Source: an uncultured Christensenella sp. (GTDB lineage: Bacteria; Bacillota; Clostridia; Christensenellales; Borkfalkiaceae). Taken from it: a DNA stretch of 64,000 nt. Position 1 is the first letter of the stretch, and every line of letters starts with the position of its first letter. Below, in pieces: positions 47,801 through 56,024 of the stretch. The DNA lies in assembly GCA_910585595.1 (NCBI GenBank), contig CAJUET010000001.1, positions 183,647 to 247,646 on the forward strand. Direction: 5' to 3'. The notes beneath the pieces are model-generated. The model saw only the letters and a program-made list of their open reading frames with translations. It did no database searches and was not told where the DNA came from. The position numbers and the translations under genes are program-made.

Positions 47801-49186
47801 GCCATGTACTATTCGACGGACGGCGGAAAAACCTATCAGCTCGGAGCAACGGTCAAAAACGGAAGCGGAAGCGGATTTTACCTGAACAACCCCGATACTT
47901 ACGTGGATCTAGACGTCGAAGCAAAAAGCTGGATCTACTATAAAAGCGCGTTCATCACGCTGACGGAAAAACAAACCACAATCGGCTATATGGGGCTCGG
48001 TCTCGGACAATGGCGGCAAACCATGTTCACTATTGCCGAAAAATACTACAACGCCGCGGGAACAGAAGTCGAGAGCGCCGACGACGAAGAATATTCCTAT
48101 ACCGAAACGACTTACAACGACATGAACGGACATCCTGTTGCCGTCACCAAGCAAGTCAAAGGCAGTACGGAAACGGAATACTATAAAATCGTAAACAACA
48201 AGCGCGTTGAGTCCACGATGGAAGAGGTGGCGAAATTAACGGAATCCAAGCTTCTTCCCCCCACCTCGGCTTCCTATGTAAACGCTTACCGAAGTAATTA
48301 TCAGTTCCCCGACAACAGCAGTTTCGAATCCGACTACTTCTACGTCAGGAACTATAACTACAACTATACGGATAATCTTTTGCAGAATTCCAACCAGACC
48401 ATAATTGAATCGAATTATACGTCGCACAGTTGGAGCGTGTCAACTTTTCCCCTGTCGAATTTGACGGACGGCAACAGAAATACGTTCATTCATACAAACA
48501 ATTGGGGTAATTCCGTAGACAGACCGCTTGAATTTGTCATCGATATGGGCGAGGCAAAACCCGTCAACAGAATGACGATCTATACCCAATACAGACCGAA
48601 CGGAGATTATCACACCGCCAAGACTTTTACTCTTGAAGGCAGCTTGGACGGCGAGACCTTCTTTCCCGTGGGCACATTTGAAAACGTCCCCCGCAATAAC
48701 CTTGCCACTACGGTAAATTTTGAAGAAATAACCTTCCGCTATTACAGACTGATCATAACGGGTTCGACCGGCAGCCACGTTATCATCAGCGAAATCGAAA
48801 TGTGGCGTATGTTGGAAATAAACGGAAACGGCGCGAACCTCGTTGCACCCAATAACGATGCCCTCATCTTTGTCGGGAATTGGAAAAGCGAAAGCATGCA
48901 GTCCTCTTTCGGGTATGCCTACGTGGGAGAACGCGGCAGCAAATTAAAATTCGAAATGATCGGCACGCGCTTGGCGATCCTTACAAGTACGCTGCATGAA
49001 AGCAATTTCGAAGTTTATATCGACGGAAAAAAATGCGACTCCGTAAGCGTGAAGCAAGTAGACGGCGATTTCGGCATCACCTATCTTTCGCGGCAATACG
49101 AATACGGAAAACACAAAGTCGAAATACGCTGTAAGGGCAAGACTTATATCGATTCGCTTGCAATCTACAACGAAAGCCAATCATAG
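44858..49186 (+). CDS. M60-family (enhancin/mucinase-like) metallopeptidase with CBM32
   Basis: 1442 residues from ATG 44858 (CAGGAG upstream). A cytoplasmic tail of about 157 residues rich in Pro, Lys and Glu precedes one membrane helix (158-180, LILSAVAFFLALIIILGCIF), so the enzyme is held in type II orientation. The peptidase domain has the zinc motif HEYHH (603-607) with a likely third ligand Glu619 (NGGEVTNN), as in M60 gluzincins that cut mucin-type glycoproteins. Near 1160-1310 a discoidin/CBM32 domain (LSNLTDGNRNTFIHT, RYYRLIITGS) should bind sugar, followed by a last beta-sandwich. Divergent from the giant surface protein. The target glycoprotein is unknown. Confidence 0.88.
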   Translation: MAEKNSNQSNFIRRQKDAQIPSSIAPMKRKAKPEDPAQKPLLNSVTLQEDLTEEQLQPLSKREKPAPSEEVFPAPLPSRKISAGSHAQFRSSAVAPSAKPMTRHTVQTGYKAEWKYTNAEDVVNAKDPNEENETGHKVKRNGSVTAEVVKMPINKQPLILSAVAFFLALIIILGCIFGITSAGSSTKPSISYSDKPILRDTEILSPVDPSNRDLKDAYHYEYTGNSIVGTSFEYKGTIDKENIVKPVAETKNEGLTENGLSKYPTFGSTPSGVLGSGEEQVAMRNKLIAESVYVASSNTSHNSGRSPHPYNKIDAEGKLWYVNGGNTDPSVDDEGNQRYLYAHTSSVGMYFGNVSPDEPRIIKEVTMRPRGYNGYGVTGLYAPAGEVIKIEIDDKDMTATGGLTIHIGQALYNGQANNIWTAKNKMNRFPVILNTLLVNKSTATKNENTGKWEAYVGSFIGGPLYIRNTNAKFTATISGCVAYSHFILGYTTKAEFEENKKSTAPYFDLEVWDRGVLHSGPVHYAKNLSYEDLYKVAVLWDKVASVTTYGSNQGIVFLYEPFVAAGAAVAFPGRRSVNCPTDWMANSLNYNTIVTSGGWGNFHEYHHNFQGYGVGNGGEVTNNGLTLVSYALFTKISSKRGIGSFGAQGLGGWNNYTSATFAMEETLKIARPNESPSNGNQGLALYANLLHNFGANAYMNAKVAGGGQSYAAYMNAWQKVTHNNMYYYFNEILKGSGISNNADSSYPMFVPLSCVYQTGRSYMYDGKKKYFQTMQPYVIPAGVPFNIDLSRYTAPSGQYASGSIVMPEGFEYKIKSVTKPSNGKIEIADDYNLKYTPDSNNKSLRSGPMLVTLEIKKTDGAFKVDDVDLILEFEQSYETNKMTLERTTYTYTAENMPTDVVDAYNSNFHGATKVESDHSNPTQNANTDVWLVPDNDAGHQKFPNAKDQEIAKPNQIIEVKGKLYFDEAGKYRIYLRGRVNCAMYYSTDGGKTYQLGATVKNGSGSGFYLNNPDTYVDLDVEAKSWIYYKSAFITLTEKQTTIGYMGLGLGQWRQTMFTIAEKYYNAAGTEVESADDEEYSYTETTYNDMNGHPVAVTKQVKGSTETEYYKIVNNKRVESTMEEVAKLTESKLLPPTSASYVNAYRSNYQFPDNSSFESDYFYVRNYNYNYTDNLLQNSNQTIIESNYTSHSWSVSTFPLSNLTDGNRNTFIHTNNWGNSVDRPLEFVIDMGEAKPVNRMTIYTQYRPNGDYHTAKTFTLEGSLDGETFFPVGTFENVPRNNLATTVNFEEITFRYYRLIITGSTGSHVIISEIEMWRMLEINGNGANLVAPNNDALIFVGNWKSESMQSSFGYAYVGERGSKLKFEMIGTRLAILTSTLHESNFEVYIDGKKCDSVSVKQVDGDFGITYLSRQYEYGKHKVEIRCKGKTYIDSLAIYNESQS

Positions 49187-49197
49187 CGGAACATCAT

Positions 49198-50055
49198 ATG
49201 TATAGAATCGTCAGCAAACGGGCGCTCAACCCCACTGTCACGCAAATGGAAATCGAAGCCCCGCTCGTCGCCGAAAAGGCGCGAGCGGGTCAGTTCGTCA
49301 TACTCCGCGTATCCGAAAACGGCGAAAGAATTCCGCTCACCGTTGCGGGCGTCGATAAACGGAAAGGTACGGTCAAAATCATATTCCAGATCGTCGGCGC
49401 AACCACCGAAAAGCTGAATTCTAAAAACGCGGGAGAATATATTCAAGACTTCGTAGGTCCCCTCGGCGTTCCCACGAAAACGGAAGGTTTAAGATCCGTA
49501 TGCGTGGTCGGAGGCGGCGTGGGCTGCGCGATCGCTCTGCCCGTTGCCGAAGCGCTCTCAAAGCAGGGCGCAAAGGTCACAAGCATCATCGGCTTTCGGG
49601 AGAAAAGTCTCGTCATTCTTGAGGAGGAATTTAACGTCTGCTCCGATCGGCTGATCGTTACGACGGACGACGGCTCATATAAAAGAGCGGGCAACGTCAC
49701 CCTTCCGTTGAAGGAGCTTCTGGAACAAGGAGAACGCTTCGACGAGGTTATTACGATCGGCCCGCTCGTCATGATGAAATATGTTACGCTTGCCGTAAAA
49801 CCCTATCATATCCCCGTGATCGCGTCCATGAACCCCATTATGATCGACGGAACGGGAATGTGCGGCGGATGCCGTCTTACCTTAAATCATGACGGCAGGC
49901 GCGTAACCAAATTTGCCTGTATCGACGGGCCCGAATTCAACGCCTACGAAATCGACTTTGACGAGGCGATCTCACGCGGAAACGCATACAAAGCTTTCGA
50001 ACGAAAGGCGCACGAAGAATTTTGCAATCTGTTGGCGCAGGGAGGAAAGCAATGA
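49198..50055 (+). CDS. nfnA: NADH-dependent ferredoxin:NADP+ oxidoreductase subunit A
   Basis: FAD/NAD-binding, ferredoxin-reductase-like subunit of the flavin-bifurcating Nfn complex, which couples NADH and reduced ferredoxin to NADP+ reduction. 285 residues: FAD-binding N-terminal barrel, nucleotide motif VCVVGGGVGCAIALPVAEAL, and the [2Fe-2S] cysteines in GTGMCGGCRLTL and FACIDGPEF. It overlaps the next gene by four bases (ATGA). Without the partner the same family would be read as PyrK or SudB; the pair makes Nfn most likely. Confidence 0.85.
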   Translation: MYRIVSKRALNPTVTQMEIEAPLVAEKARAGQFVILRVSENGERIPLTVAGVDKRKGTVKIIFQIVGATTEKLNSKNAGEYIQDFVGPLGVPTKTEGLRSVCVVGGGVGCAIALPVAEALSKQGAKVTSIIGFREKSLVILEEEFNVCSDRLIVTTDDGSYKRAGNVTLPLKELLEQGERFDEVITIGPLVMMKYVTLAVKPYHIPVIASMNPIMIDGTGMCGGCRLTLNHDGRRVTKFACIDGPEFNAYEIDFDEAISRGNAYKAFERKAHEEFCNLLAQGGKQ

Positions 50056-51452
50056 CAAAAAGTCACCCCATGCCCGTACAGGATCCTGCCGTCCGCGCAA
50101 AGAATTTTAAAGAAGTCGCGCTCGGCTATCCCGAAGAAATTGCCGTTGCCGAAGCGCAGCGCTGTCTGCACTGTAAAAACCGCCCCTGCGTAACGGGCTG
50201 TCCCGTCGGCGTGCGGATTCCTGACTTTATCGCAAAAATCAAGGAATGCGACTTCGAGGGCGCATACGAAGTTATTTCGGAAAGTTCCTCTCTGCCAGCT
50301 GTATGCGGAAGAGTTTGCCCTCAGGAAAACCAGTGCGAAAAACACTGCACGCTCGGGCTCAAATCCGACCCCGTCGGGATCGGGCGCTTGGAACGCTTTG
50401 TCGCCGATCGGCACAACGAGCGCCCGAAAGTAATCCGTAAAATTCGGCAGAACGGGCACAGGGTCGCCGTTGTAGGCTCGGGCCCCGCAGGATTGACCTG
50501 CGCGGGCGAGCTTGCAAAGAACGGCTATTCCGTCACCGTGTTCGAGGCGCTCCACGTTGCAGGCGGCGTGCTCGTCTACGGCATTCCCGAATTCCGTTTG
50601 CCGAAAGAGATCGTCGCAAAAGAGGTCGAAACCCTTCGCGGTCTCGGTGTGGAAATTCAAACGAATATCGTCGTCGGAAAAACGCTCACCGTCGACGAGC
50701 TCTTTGAAAGCGGTTTCGAGGCGATCTTTATCGGCTCCGGCGCGGGGCTTCCCAACTTCATGGGGATCGAGGGCGAAGCGCTCAACGGCGTATATTCCGC
50801 AAACGAATACCTCACGCGGAGCAACCTCATGCAAGCCTACGAGAAGAATTCCGATACCCCTATCGTGCGCGGCGGAAAGGTCGCGGTAATAGGCGGTGGC
50901 AACGTCGCCATGGACGCCGCGAGAACGGCGCTCCGTTTGGGAGCGGAAAAGGTATACGTCGTCTACCGCCGCTCAATGGAAGAACTGCCCGCAAGGCGCG
51001 AAGAAGTCGAGCACGCCCAAGCGGAGGGCGTTGAATTCAAACTTCTCTGTACCCCCGTCGAGATTGTGGGCTACCGAAACGAAAACGATCTTAAAGACCC
51101 GAAAAACGGCTTTGTAAACGCAATCAAATGTATCCGCATGGAACTTGGCGAAGCGGACAAAAAAGGCAGAAGAAGCCCCGTTCCCGTAGCGGATTCCGAG
51201 TTCGTTCTGGAAGTCGATACCGTTATTATTGCGATCGGCACTTCCCCGAACCCTCTCATTAAAAACTCGACGGAAGGACTTTCCGTCAATTCGCGCGGCG
51301 GAATCGTAATTAACGAAGACGGTTTGACCTCCCGCAGCGCAGTCTATGCAGGCGGCGACGCCGTCACGGGCGCCTCCACCGTTATATCCGCCATGGGCGC
51401 AGGCAAAAACGCCGCAAAGGCAATCGAAGAATTTCTCTCGAAAAAATCCTAA
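50052..51452 (+). CDS. nfnB: NADH-dependent ferredoxin:NADP+ oxidoreductase subunit B (GltD-like)
   Basis: 466 residues from ATG 50052 (GGAGG upstream). N-terminal [4Fe-4S] cysteines (CLHCKNRPCVTGCPVGV and CGRVCPQENQCEKHC), FAD motif VAVVGSGPAGLTCAGELA, second nucleotide motif VAVIGGGNVAMDAARTALRLG, and a C-terminal GGDAVTGASTVI FAD loop. It is of the glutamate-synthase small-subunit type, but the partner is NfnA and no GltB is present, so electron bifurcation is the likely job. A terminator follows. Confidence 0.85.
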   Translation: MTKSHPMPVQDPAVRAKNFKEVALGYPEEIAVAEAQRCLHCKNRPCVTGCPVGVRIPDFIAKIKECDFEGAYEVISESSSLPAVCGRVCPQENQCEKHCTLGLKSDPVGIGRLERFVADRHNERPKVIRKIRQNGHRVAVVGSGPAGLTCAGELAKNGYSVTVFEALHVAGGVLVYGIPEFRLPKEIVAKEVETLRGLGVEIQTNIVVGKTLTVDELFESGFEAIFIGSGAGLPNFMGIEGEALNGVYSANEYLTRSNLMQAYEKNSDTPIVRGGKVAVIGGGNVAMDAARTALRLGAEKVYVVYRRSMEELPARREEVEHAQAEGVEFKLLCTPVEIVGYRNENDLKDPKNGFVNAIKCIRMELGEADKKGRRSPVPVADSEFVLEVDTVIIAIGTSPNPLIKNSTEGLSVNSRGGIVINEDGLTSRSAVYAGGDAVTGASTVISAMGAGKNAAKAIEEFLSKKS

Positions 51453-51474
51453 GAGTCTCCGAATGTGTAACTTA

Positions 51475-51497
51475 AAACCGCCTTCGGGCGGTTTTTT
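51475..51497 (+). terminator. Terminator after nfnB
   Basis: AAACCGCC-TTCG-GGCGGTTTTTT; stable UUCG-type loop followed by T6. Confidence 0.85.
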
Positions 51498-51559
51498 CAT
51501 AGCAAAAGACCGCCCGAAGGCGATCTTACCGTTTAACTTATTTGTGATTTCTCATGAAT

Positions 51560-52357
51560 TCATTGTCCTTCGTTTTGGCATTTTTGCAAAAACTTTTCCA
51601 ATGAAATATTGAATTCTTGTGGAACGTCCATATTCACACAGTGCCCTGCGCCCTTAAAAATTATTTTATCGCAGTGTTCATATTCCGCCCATTCGTTTAC
51701 GATTTCGATTTCCGCAGGAATATCGTGTTCTCCGCAGCCGACTATCAATTCATATTTCCGTTCCTTTTTCGGGTATTTATTGACAAGTTTATTCAGTCCC
51801 GTCATATACCTAAACGAACTCTTTTTAAAGCCGATATTCATATTGTAAAATGCAGTTTTGGCTTCCTCCGTATAGGCGGAAATCTTTTTGTTCGCTTTTG
51901 CAAACCACTTGACAGAAAATAATGCTTTTAACATCATTTTCATTTGACCTTTTGAATTTGCCTTTTGCCGTTTCATATCAAAATGATTGATGTCATAACC
52001 GCCGAAACAAGCGAGCGACAATACCTTGCTTGCATACTTGTTTGCAAAGTCTTGAATGAAAACCGAGCCTAACGAAACCCCGACAAAATGAGCGGCGGAT
52101 ATGTTATGCTTTTGAAAAATTCTGTCGATCCAATCGGACATTTTTTCAATGCCGTCCCCTTTTTTCGCACGCAGTGAATTTCCGTGACCTAAAATATCAA
52201 TCGCCATCAAATTATATTTACCCGCAAAATATTCAAATTGTTTTTCAAACATTCTATGGTCAACAAAGGCGGCGTGAATAAAAACCAGCCACTCTTTGTT
52301 TGCGGTTTCATTTATATAATAGGCAATCGGCGAATGATCGAGATATAATTTTTCCAT
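51560..52357 (-). CDS. Alpha/beta hydrolase
   Basis: 265 residues. Oxyanion region VFIHAAFVDHRMF, nucleophile elbow GVSLGS, acid in VGCGEHDIPAE and catalytic His in GAGHCVNMD give a complete triad. It resembles small esterases or lipases of the AB_hydrolase_1 group; the substrate is unknown. AAGGAG lies before the ATG. This is the first gene of a more AT-rich stretch, unlike the housekeeping genes to its left. Confidence 0.85.
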   Translation of the reverse strand: MEKLYLDHSPIAYYINETANKEWLVFIHAAFVDHRMFEKQFEYFAGKYNLMAIDILGHGNSLRAKKGDGIEKMSDWIDRIFQKHNISAAHFVGVSLGSVFIQDFANKYASKVLSLACFGGYDINHFDMKRQKANSKGQMKMMLKALFSVKWFAKANKKISAYTEEAKTAFYNMNIGFKKSSFRYMTGLNKLVNKYPKKERKYELIVGCGEHDIPAEIEIVNEWAEYEHCDKIIFKGAGHCVNMDVPQEFNISLEKFLQKCQNEGQ

Positions 52358-52408
52358 GTCAGTTACTCCTTAATATTTTTTAACAAGCGGCTATACCACT
52401 CAATATAC

Positions 52409-53632
52409 CTAACTGAAAATTTTCAGTTCGGAAAGAGCTTTGCATTTTATCGAATCCAAGTATTTTATTATAGAGGCAGAATACATAAACGATAAGTTAT
52501 TTTCAACGTTATTGAAATCGATATTAAACAAGTCTTTAACTCGTTCCAGACGATAAGTTACTGTATTTTTATGTACAAATAGAATTCTGCTCGTTTCATT
52601 TAAGCTTTTATTATTTAATAAATACTGATATAGTGTTTCAAGCAAGGACGTATTGTTATCTCTATCATAAATATAAATTTCAAGAATTGTTTCGTTGATA
52701 TAGTTTAAGATAACATCGGTTGTAGGAGCATTAAAAAGCGGAACAAGCAATTTATTTTCTTCTTCATATTTTAAACAATATTCATCTTTTACTTTTACAA
52801 GGTAATCAAACAGTTTTATCAGATTATCTATTATTACATCCAGTTCATACAAATCTATAATTTTCGAACTTAATATTGCATAAATGTGATTTTTAAATAA
52901 GAAGTCGTTCAATGTTGATACCGTATATTCCGACAAATCTTCATTAAGTATCACTATAACATAGTTATCTTTTACAATGCAGTAGAAATTTCGCAAAATG
53001 TTTTTCAGCGAATCTTGCAAGTGATTATCTTCATGATTATCGTATTTTGCAAGAGATAGAAGTAAAACTCGGTAATTATATGTGAGCGGAATTTTATATT
53101 CGGACGCTTTTGAAAGAAAGATATCTCTTCGCACATAAGTGTGTTTGACAAGAGCTTTCCAAAAATTCAATTGCGAAAAGCCGTGTCCTTCATTGGATTG
53201 TAACCGTAAAATTTTGATTATGCTCTTACACAGATGCTCTAAAAGTATCAAATCTAAATCTTCAAATTTATTCTTTTGATTTTCAAGTAATACAAGGTAG
53301 CCTATAACCGAATCGCGGAATGTCAAACGATAAAACAAACGCCGTACTTTACTGTTTATTGTTTCTAAAATTCTATATCTTTCCCCGTCTTTAAAAGATA
53401 GGTTAGCAATACTTATAAGTTCCATAGACCAACTGCCGCGTTGAATATTCGACATATAAGTATCGTCTGCGCTATCAAGGAAGAAGTGTCCCTTAATATT
53501 GTAATTCTGATCTATAACCGCCATAGGTAATTGAAAAAATGCATAATACGCTTTTAATAGTTCATCAACGGTAAATGAGTTTTCTTCAATTTGCAGTAAT
53601 TCCTCGTAATCCATAATAGTACTTTGTGCCAA
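52409..53632 (-). CDS. PucR/CdaR-type transcriptional regulator
   Basis: 407 residues. The C-terminal ~60 residues form the PucR helix-turn-helix (LNETSRILFVHKNTVTYRLE), the end of the DNA-binding domain used by purine and sugar-diacid regulators. The long N-terminal part is a sensor of unknown ligand with no clear GAF signature. TTG 53632 and ATG 53614 are both possible starts; neither has a good ribosome site. It is divergent from the KdgT-like permease and acetolactate decarboxylase genes, so it probably controls them. Confidence 0.82.
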   Translation of the reverse strand: MAQSTIMDYEELLQIEENSFTVDELLKAYYAFFQLPMAVIDQNYNIKGHFFLDSADDTYMSNIQRGSWSMELISIANLSFKDGERYRILETINSKVRRLFYRLTFRDSVIGYLVLLENQKNKFEDLDLILLEHLCKSIIKILRLQSNEGHGFSQLNFWKALVKHTYVRRDIFLSKASEYKIPLTYNYRVLLLSLAKYDNHEDNHLQDSLKNILRNFYCIVKDNYVIVILNEDLSEYTVSTLNDFLFKNHIYAILSSKIIDLYELDVIIDNLIKLFDYLVKVKDEYCLKYEEENKLLVPLFNAPTTDVILNYINETILEIYIYDRDNNTSLLETLYQYLLNNKSLNETSRILFVHKNTVTYRLERVKDLFNIDFNNVENNLSFMYSASIIKYLDSIKCKALSELKIFS

Positions 53633-53673
53633 TAGCCCAAATATTGAATGTAAGTTCGTATTTGTGGGCTATT
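53631..53673. promoter_or_regulatory. Inverted repeat in the PucR/permease intergenic region
   Basis: AATAGCCCA (53631-53639) and TGGGCTATT (53665-53673), a 9-bp perfect inverted repeat spaced by 25 bases, next to the regulator start. Possible operator for the PucR-type regulator or a hairpin in its leader. Confidence 0.4.
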
Positions 53674-53750
53674 ACTTTTTGCCTCCTTTTTTATTATAAT
53701 ACAAACAATCAATTAAAGCAACCGGTTTTTAGGTTGCGAGGAGGCATATT

Positions 53751-54944
53751 TTGAAAGCAGAAAAAAGCAAAAAACCGTTCAAAGGCATAGGGATTTGGAA
53801 CTTTATAAACAAAATCCCTGCTGGAACAATGTTTGTGCCGCTATTGATAAGCGCCGTTATTTGTACTATAACAGTTGCTTGTGGTCTTGGCACAGGGAAA
53901 GCGGGTGAAGGTATGACGTTATGGCAATATCTCGGTAATCCCATCAAAGATTTATTCGGTTCTACAGGTCAAATGTTAATGATAGGACTGATGTTATTCT
54001 GTACGGGGACAATGATTAAACCGCACGATTTTGTAGATGTCTTTAAAAGAGGAATATGGGTTGTTTTAGCAAGGCTTTTGCCTGCTTACATTATTTCGGC
54101 TGTGGTTTGGATAGTTTGTGGGCCCGAAGGCTTTTTGGGAATCGATGCTATTACTTTTACTTGCGTTGTAACAAGCGCGAATGCAGCATTGTATATGGGC
54201 GTTACCGCACCTTATGCAGATAATAGCGATAGAGCGACGTTCCCCATAATGTTAATACTTTCAATGCCGTTACTTCCTTTTATATTTATTAGCGCATTCG
54301 GGATGCCAGCAGGAAGTACGTCCGCTGCAACAATAGGTAAAATTTTACAAATCTTTGCATTACTAATACCGTTTTTGTTGGGATTTTTGTTTGGTAATCT
54401 CGATCCGAAAATACGCGAAATATTCAAGGGCGGCAACACGATTATATTACCGTTCTTGGGATTTCAGTTTGGCTCGACTATTAATCTCGCAAAAGCTTTC
54501 CAGCCTACGGTGTTATTGGCTGCCGTTGTAATTACGTTAATCTTTTGGGCAATTACTATGATATTGCCTTATGTGGTAGACAGGTTTATTTTGAAGCGTC
54601 CCGGCTATGCTTCAATCGGTAGCTCGTCGCTTGCGGGCGTGGCTTTATCGATTCCTGCTATGTTTGCGACATACACGTTTCAAGGGCTTTCGGGCGCTGA
54701 CGTGGCGGCACATTCGATTGCTATACTTGCGTTTGTGCTACTCATAACCAATATTTTATCCCCGTTCTTCACAAGGGGAATTATGACGCATTACTTTAAA
54801 ACAAATCAAGGCGTTAAAATTGAAAATCCCCGTAAAATTTTCGGTGCGACTCACGGTGAACTTTTAGCCGCCGTCTATGACGAAAATAATCATTATATCT
54901 CAAAACATCATCATCTCAGAAAACATCATTTAGGAGGCATTTAA
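53751..54944 (+). CDS. 2-keto-3-deoxygluconate permease family transporter (KdgT-like)
   Basis: 397 residues with about ten hydrophobic helices (for example MFVPLLISAVICTITVACGL, MLMIGLMLFCTGTMIKPHDF, VLLAAVVITLIFWAITMILP), matching the KdgT family of 2-keto-3-deoxygluconate:proton symporters. TTG start with GAGGAGG 8 bases upstream. It is two bases ahead of the acetolactate decarboxylase gene, which is an unusual partner: a substrate such as 2-acetolactate or another 2-hydroxy-3-oxo acid is possible. No KDG kinase or aldolase is nearby. Confidence 0.82.
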   Translation: MKAEKSKKPFKGIGIWNFINKIPAGTMFVPLLISAVICTITVACGLGTGKAGEGMTLWQYLGNPIKDLFGSTGQMLMIGLMLFCTGTMIKPHDFVDVFKRGIWVVLARLLPAYIISAVVWIVCGPEGFLGIDAITFTCVVTSANAALYMGVTAPYADNSDRATFPIMLILSMPLLPFIFISAFGMPAGSTSAATIGKILQIFALLIPFLLGFLFGNLDPKIREIFKGGNTIILPFLGFQFGSTINLAKAFQPTVLLAAVVITLIFWAITMILPYVVDRFILKRPGYASIGSSSLAGVALSIPAMFATYTFQGLSGADVAAHSIAILAFVLLITNILSPFFTRGIMTHYFKTNQGVKIENPRKIFGATHGELLAAVYDENNHYISKHHHLRKHHLGGI

Positions 54945-54945
54945 A

Positions 54946-55659
54946 ATGCAAAATAATCAACTTTTACAAATCGGCAATCTCAACAGTCTTATGATGGGCG
55001 ACTATCACAGTAGCTGTACCGTCAAAGACCTGCTTCGTTACGGCGATACGGGAATAGGCACTTATGACGGTCTTGACGGCGAAGCCATTATAATTAATGG
55101 TAAAGCGTATAACGGACGAGCAACAGGCGTGGTAAGCGAAATGAACGACAGCGATTCGCTTCCGTTCTCAACGGTAGCAAAATTTGATGAGAGAGTGGAA
55201 GAAAATCCTTTGGAGTTTGTATCTATCGAAGATTTCAAAACTAAAATGGAACAATACATACAAAGTCATAATTTCTTCTACATGATAAAAATGGAGGGCA
55301 AATTTAAGGTCAGAGTGCGGTCTTGTTTTGTTCAAAGCGAGCCGTACGAACCGCTTTATAAAGTTGCTTGCGATCAAAGAGAGTTTGAGTATCACGATGA
55401 AGAAGGCTTTGTTGTAGGAGTATATTGTCCAAACTATGTAAACGGGATAAATATGCCGGGTTGGCACATACATTTTATCAGCAAAGATTTAACAAAAGGC
55501 GGACATATCCTTAAACTTTCATCCGACGATTGCAGAATGAAAATCAACTGCTTGGATGAATGGAACTTAATGCTTCCGCACACTGCCGGTTTTGAAGAGT
55601 GGAATCTTGCAACGGATTTAAAAGATAAGACAAATGCGGTAGAAGGTTCAACGAATTAA
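54946..55659 (+). CDS. budA: Acetolactate decarboxylase
   Basis: Converts 2-acetolactate to acetoin in the cytoplasm. 237 residues. The family fold signature GTYDGLDGEAIIINGKAY and the metal site in MPGWHIHFISKDLTKGGHI (two His of the zinc site and a further His) are present, with a conserved Glu region at the N-terminus. AGGAGG lies before the ATG and it starts one base after the permease stop codon, so the two are translated together. It may serve a non-acetoin role in this setting. A terminator follows. Confidence 0.85.
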   Translation: MQNNQLLQIGNLNSLMMGDYHSSCTVKDLLRYGDTGIGTYDGLDGEAIIINGKAYNGRATGVVSEMNDSDSLPFSTVAKFDERVEENPLEFVSIEDFKTKMEQYIQSHNFFYMIKMEGKFKVRVRSCFVQSEPYEPLYKVACDQREFEYHDEEGFVVGVYCPNYVNGINMPGWHIHFISKDLTKGGHILKLSSDDCRMKINCLDEWNLMLPHTAGFEEWNLATDLKDKTNAVEGSTN

Positions 55660-55676
55660 ATTTTTATAGCAATAGA

Positions 55677-55706
55677 ACAGGGCTTGCAAAAGTGCAAGCC
55701 CTGTTT
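55677..55706 (+). terminator. Terminator after budA
   Basis: 12-bp stem ACAGGGCTTGCA/TGCAAGCCCTGT with TTTT after it. The first 73-bp repeat begins 14 bases further on. Confidence 0.85.
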
Positions 55707-55719
55707 TCTATGAAATCTT

Positions 55720-55792
55720 GAAATAAAAAGTAAATCCGAACCACTCACTTGTAACAAGTAAACAATTCGGATTATACTCTTTTGGTGCACCA
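55720..55792. repeat. 73-bp direct repeat, copy 1
   Basis: Identical to 58070-58142. It folds: AGTAAATCCGAA pairs with TTCGGATTATACT (one bulged base), then a symmetric 6/6 internal loop, then ACTTG/CAAGT with a 3-base loop. It ends in the 10-bp palindrome TGGTGCACCA. A terminator-like hairpin follows at 55795-55835. Confidence 0.9.
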
Positions 55793-55794
55793 TT

Positions 55795-55835
55795 TAAAAC
55801 CTAAGTCGAACACCTATTGTTCGGGTTAGGTTTTT
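55795..55835 (+). terminator. Hairpin with T-run after repeat copy 1
   Basis: AACCTAA/TTAGGTT outer stem, CGAACA/TGTTCG inner stem, then TTTTTT. Confidence 0.65.
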
Positions 55836-55895
55836 TATTATACTTTGCAATCTTTCAAATGGCTACTTTATGCCGCAAAAGCCGCTAAGAAATAC

Positions 55896-55924
55896 TTGAC
55901 AAACATTTTTCCCGACAGTATAAT
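55896..55924 (+). promoter_or_regulatory. Promoter of nitroreductase-MATE cassette
   Basis: TTGACA (55896-55901), 17-bp spacer, TATAAT (55919-55924); perfect hexamers. Confidence 0.88.
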
Positions 55925-55969
55925 AATTTACGAAAATCGTTGTGGATTTTTCCTGATGAGTCATCTTTT

Positions 55970-56004
55970 CGCCACAGAGCATTTAAGCCGTGTGGCGTTT
56001 TTTT
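55970..56004 (+). terminator. Attenuator hairpin in the nitroreductase leader
   Basis: CGCCACA (55970-55976), 14-base loop, TGTGGCG (55991-55997), then T7 before the ribosome site. An upstream TGTGG (55941-55945) could pair with CCACA and free transcription. This is a form of regulated leader, trigger unknown. Confidence 0.6.
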
Positions 56005-56024
56005 ATGCTATGGAGGTAATTTTT

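Noticed and set aside
55720..55792. tRNA gene, because of TTGTAA and a final GCACCA
   Set aside because: The anticodon-like part and 3' end resemble a tRNA, but no acceptor stem, D-arm or T-stem pairs. The CCA is part of the palindrome TGGTGCACCA.
55795..55835. Integron attC site, because of GTTAGGT
   Set aside because: One core-like heptamer is present but its partner does not match and the loop is tiny; it reads as a terminator.
55953..55975. Hammerhead ribozyme, because of CTGATGAG
   Set aside because: No stem II followed by GAAA and no matching stem III; the 7-mer alone is not enough.
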